Shown here: one piece after another, positions 4,988 to 6,780 of the stretch | Layout: each line of letters opens with the position of its first letter | How positions within the stretch are numbered: the stretch's first letter is position 1 | Assembly: GCA_024681275.1 (NCBI GenBank) | Contig: JAILBD010000280.1 | Location: 1-6,780 of the forward strand | Source of the DNA: Erysipelotrichaceae bacterium | GTDB lineage: Bacteria; Bacillota_I; Bacilli_A; Erysipelotrichales; Erysipelotrichaceae | Reading direction: 5' to 3' | DNA: 6,780 nucleotides | Program-made: the position numbers and the translations under genes | Notes under the pieces: model-generated | What the model saw: only the letters and a program-made list of their open reading frames with translations | What the model was told of the DNA's origin: nothing | Databases searched by the model: none

Positions 4988-5437
4988 ATGTTAACACCTA
5001 AAGTTTTTACAGATGATCTGTTTGATGAATGGATGGATCCGTTCAGGATGATGAGGGGTCTGTCGAATGTCGATCGCAAGCTCTATGGCAAGCATGCCGA
5101 CAGAGAGATGCTGATGGATGTGAAGGAAAAGGATGATCACTACGAAGTGGAGATCGATCTGCCGGGCTTCAAGAAGGAAGACATCAATGTCGAATTGAAT
5201 GACGGTTATATGACGGTCACGGCTTCCAAAGGTCTTGAAGAGAACGACAAGAATGACAAGGGAAAACTGATCCGTCAGGAGAGGTATTCCGGCATGATGT
5301 CAAGAACTTTCTATGTCGGTGAAGGGATCGGCAGCGAAGAGGTCCATGGCAGTTTCGAAAATGGCGTTCTTAAACTGGAGATCCCGAAGAAGGATCTCAA
5401 TAAGATCGAACACAGGAACACGATCACGATCGAGTAA
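4988..5437 (+). CDS. hsp20: Small heat-shock protein, Hsp20/alpha-crystallin family
   Basis: ATP-independent holdase chaperone that binds unfolding proteins and assembles into oligomers. From the ATG at 4988 it has 149 residues. An N-terminal arm (1-42) contains the family-typical DLFDEWMDPF (10-19) and several Met. The alpha-crystallin domain runs from about 43 to 138: DLPGFKKEDI at 57-66 and the conserved GVL at 126-128 within FENGVLKLEIPKK. The C-terminal tail ends with an I-x-I anchor (Ile146-Thr-Ile148), used for oligomer contacts. The start at 4988 is chosen for its 9-nt distance from the ribosome binding site; an ATG two codons earlier (4982) remains possible. A strong promoter overlapped by CIRCE points to HrcA control, and a leader hairpin over the ribosome binding site suggests extra translational control. 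The gene stands alone and ends in a strong terminator. Confidence 0.96.
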   Translation: MLTPKVFTDDLFDEWMDPFRMMRGLSNVDRKLYGKHADREMLMDVKEKDDHYEVEIDLPGFKKEDINVELNDGYMTVTASKGLEENDKNDKGKLIRQERYSGMMSRTFYVGEGIGSEEVHGSFENGVLKLEIPKKDLNKIEHRNTITIE

Positions 5438-5444
5438 TGAAAGA

Positions 5445-5482
5445 AAAGGCAGAAGCTATTGGGCTTCTGCCTTTGTTTTTTT
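5445..5482 (+). terminator. Intrinsic terminator of hsp20, overlapping the end of the convergent gene
   Basis: A perfect 12-bp stem (AAAGGCAGAAGC, 5445-5456, with GCTTCTGCCTTT, 5463-5474) around a 6-nt loop is followed by G and seven T (5476-5482). On the opposite strand the stem is followed by TCTTTC, so weak bidirectional action is possible. The right arm and T-run lie inside the coding sequence of the minus-strand membrane gene, whose stop is at 5458-5456. Confidence 0.92.
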
Positions 5483-6780
5483 CTTTGCCTTCGCTTTCTT
5501 TTCGGGAACGCCGAAGAGATAGGTGAAGGTGTTGGTGAGTTCAACACCGAGGTCCCTCTGTTCCTTGAGGCCGTCGGTGACGCCTTTGTTGAAGACGGCG
5601 TACATCTTCGATATCTCCATGTCATATTTGGCTGCGAGCTGTTCGAAGATGTCGACCGGTACCATGATCGAGGATTCCTCGCAGTTGCGTCCCTGATAGC
5701 GTCCCAGACCATAGAGTTCGATGTTGATCTCGACAGGTGAAGCATCGTCAGACCAGTAGGTCATCATGTCTTTCTGGCGGAAGCGGGACAGCTTGTTGTA
5801 GAGGAGCCGGATGATGGTCGCGATCCCCAGACTGAACATGTACATCAGCGGGGCAGAGATCGTCGCCGGCAGGTAGGTGTTGAACATGTAGATGTCATAC
5901 CAGCCGCCGTTCTCCTGACCGACGAGGACGACGTTGGTGATGTAGATCAGGGAATAGACGAAGAATGGCAGCAGGCACAGAAGCGAGTCGAACAGGGTCA
6001 GGATGGAATCGGTCTCGACCGTGAAGAGCAGGATCAGAGCCATGACCGGACAGACGGTGTGCAGCCAGAAGTTCATGCCTCCGAAGGCAACGCCCGGTCC
6101 CTGTGTGGCAAGTATGAAGGTGACCGAGAAGATCATCGTCATCGTCGTACAGATGGCGGCGCTGTACTGGAAGAGGGTGATCCAGCGGGGCAGGACGAAC
6201 CTCTTTCTGCGTATGCCTTCGACTGCGTATGGGATCATGAAGGCGGCACCGACCATGGAGAGGATGTTGGAGTTGACTGTGAAGAACTGGAAGAGGGTGT
6301 AGTCCGATCTTATCAGCTGGTGCTGGTAGGTGTCGATCAGGCCTCCGGAGATGGCGGCGAAGGTCAAAACGCAGACCAAAACACCGGCGATCAGGGCGAT
6401 GAGGCTCCTTCTGCGGTAGAGGGTGATCATATAGCGTCTGCCCTTATTGGCTGACGGTTCGCTGTTTTTCAGATTTTTCAGTTCGCTGCGTATCGTCGCG
6501 TCTCTTCTGCGTGTCGGTCCCAGATATTCGGATCTGTCGTATCCCAGCATGAGGAAGAAGGCCGGTTCCATGAAGATGAGGCCGTAACAGAAGGCGATGT
6601 TTTTGCCAAAGGAAACGGTCAGCTTGATCTTGGCGATCGCCAGGAGGATGAAGGAAGAGACGAATATGAATAGCGAAAGAAAGCCGCGGAACCCTTTGGT
6701 CAGCAGTTCTCCCTGTCCCCATGACAGCAGCATGTATGCCAGGTCCAGGATGTTGAATACGAGGCCGTATCGCTTGTCCC
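5456..6780 (-). CDS. Polytopic membrane protein with Pr6Pr/AIG1-like core, 5' end cut by window edge
   Basis: The frame is open from the right edge: 440 residues are visible, the first 15 before the first ATG (6733), which has no ribosome binding site, so the true start lies outside. Numbered from that ATG, hydrophobic segments lie at about 16-34, 45-63, 111-131, 146-170, 186-210, 222-239, 250-271 and 283-309. A charged linker (64-104) separates the first pair from the rest. The core resembles Pr6Pr/FAR-17a/AIG1-type proteins: Thr152 in QFFTVNSN and His225 in FWLHTVCP occupy the places of the Thr and His needed for lipid hydrolysis in human AIG1. A soluble C-terminal region (about 320-409) matches nothing I recognise, and the tail (411-425) is Lys-rich. 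It converges on hsp20 and overlaps its terminator. Function is unproven; the family call is moderate. Confidence 0.6.
   Translation of the reverse strand, partial: DKRYGLVFNILDLAYMLLSWGQGELLTKGFRGFLSLFIFVSSFILLAIAKIKLTVSFGKNIAFCYGLIFMEPAFFLMLGYDRSEYLGPTRRRDATIRSELKNLKNSEPSANKGRRYMITLYRRRSLIALIAGVLVCVLTFAAISGGLIDTYQHQLIRSDYTLFQFFTVNSNILSMVGAAFMIPYAVEGIRRKRFVLPRWITLFQYSAAICTTMTMIFSVTFILATQGPGVAFGGMNFWLHTVCPVMALILLFTVETDSILTLFDSLLCLLPFFVYSLIYITNVVLVGQENGGWYDIYMFNTYLPATISAPLMYMFSLGIATIIRLLYNKLSRFRQKDMMTYWSDDASPVEINIELYGLGRYQGRNCEESSIMVPVDIFEQLAAKYDMEISKMYAVFNKGVTDGLKEQRDLGVELTNTFTYLFGVPEKKAKAKKKTKAEAQ

Overview
The window looks like ordinary chromosomal DNA of a low-to-moderate GC Bacillota (Firmicutes), possibly an Erysipelotrichia- or Clostridia-like gut anaerobe. 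The signs are canonical AAGGAGG Shine-Dalgarno sequences, a CIRCE (HrcA) operator, a YugP-type membrane metallopeptidase, a YgjV-family membrane protein and short intergenic gaps. No mobile element, CRISPR array, tRNA or rRNA gene is visible. The lineage call is inference from gene content only.

Layout. (1) 1-479, minus: methionine sulfoxide reductase A, running off the left edge. (2) 480-562: a compact divergent promoter region. (3) 563-1714, plus: a two-gene operon, a YugP-like zinc metallopeptidase followed with zero spacing by a GAF-fold free-methionine-(R)-sulfoxide reductase. It ends in a hairpin terminator that can serve both strands. (4) 1749-4273, minus: a two-gene operon, a large beta-lactamase-fold serine hydrolase lipoprotein followed after 2 nt by an HD-domain phosphohydrolase. 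(5) 4274-4320: a 47-bp divergent region in which both start codons lack a Shine-Dalgarno and sit about 6-7 nt after a -10 box. (6) 4321-4824, plus: a YgjV-family membrane protein. (7) 4821-4981: a CIRCE operator overlapping a strong promoter, then a leader of roughly 110 nt that can fold over the ribosome binding site. (8) 4988-5437, plus: an Hsp20 small heat-shock protein. (9) 5456-6780, minus: a polytopic membrane protein, cut at its N-terminus by the right edge, with a Pr6Pr/AIG1-like core and an extra C-terminal soluble domain.

A stress theme recurs. Protein-bound and free methionine sulfoxide are handled by msrA and the GAF reductase, which are divergently linked. Membrane proteolysis (YugP-like) and heat-shock protein holding (Hsp20) are nearby. 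The serine hydrolase is probably a surface-anchored cell-wall or ester hydrolase.

The most interesting non-coding signals are three. The first is the apparent double control of hsp20: CIRCE/HrcA on the DNA plus a hairpin of about 57 nt that pairs with the whole Shine-Dalgarno, a candidate RNA thermometer. The second is the back-to-back pair of apparently leaderless genes at 4271-4323. The third is the hsp20 terminator, whose stem and T-tract also encode the Lys-rich C-terminus of the convergent membrane gene.
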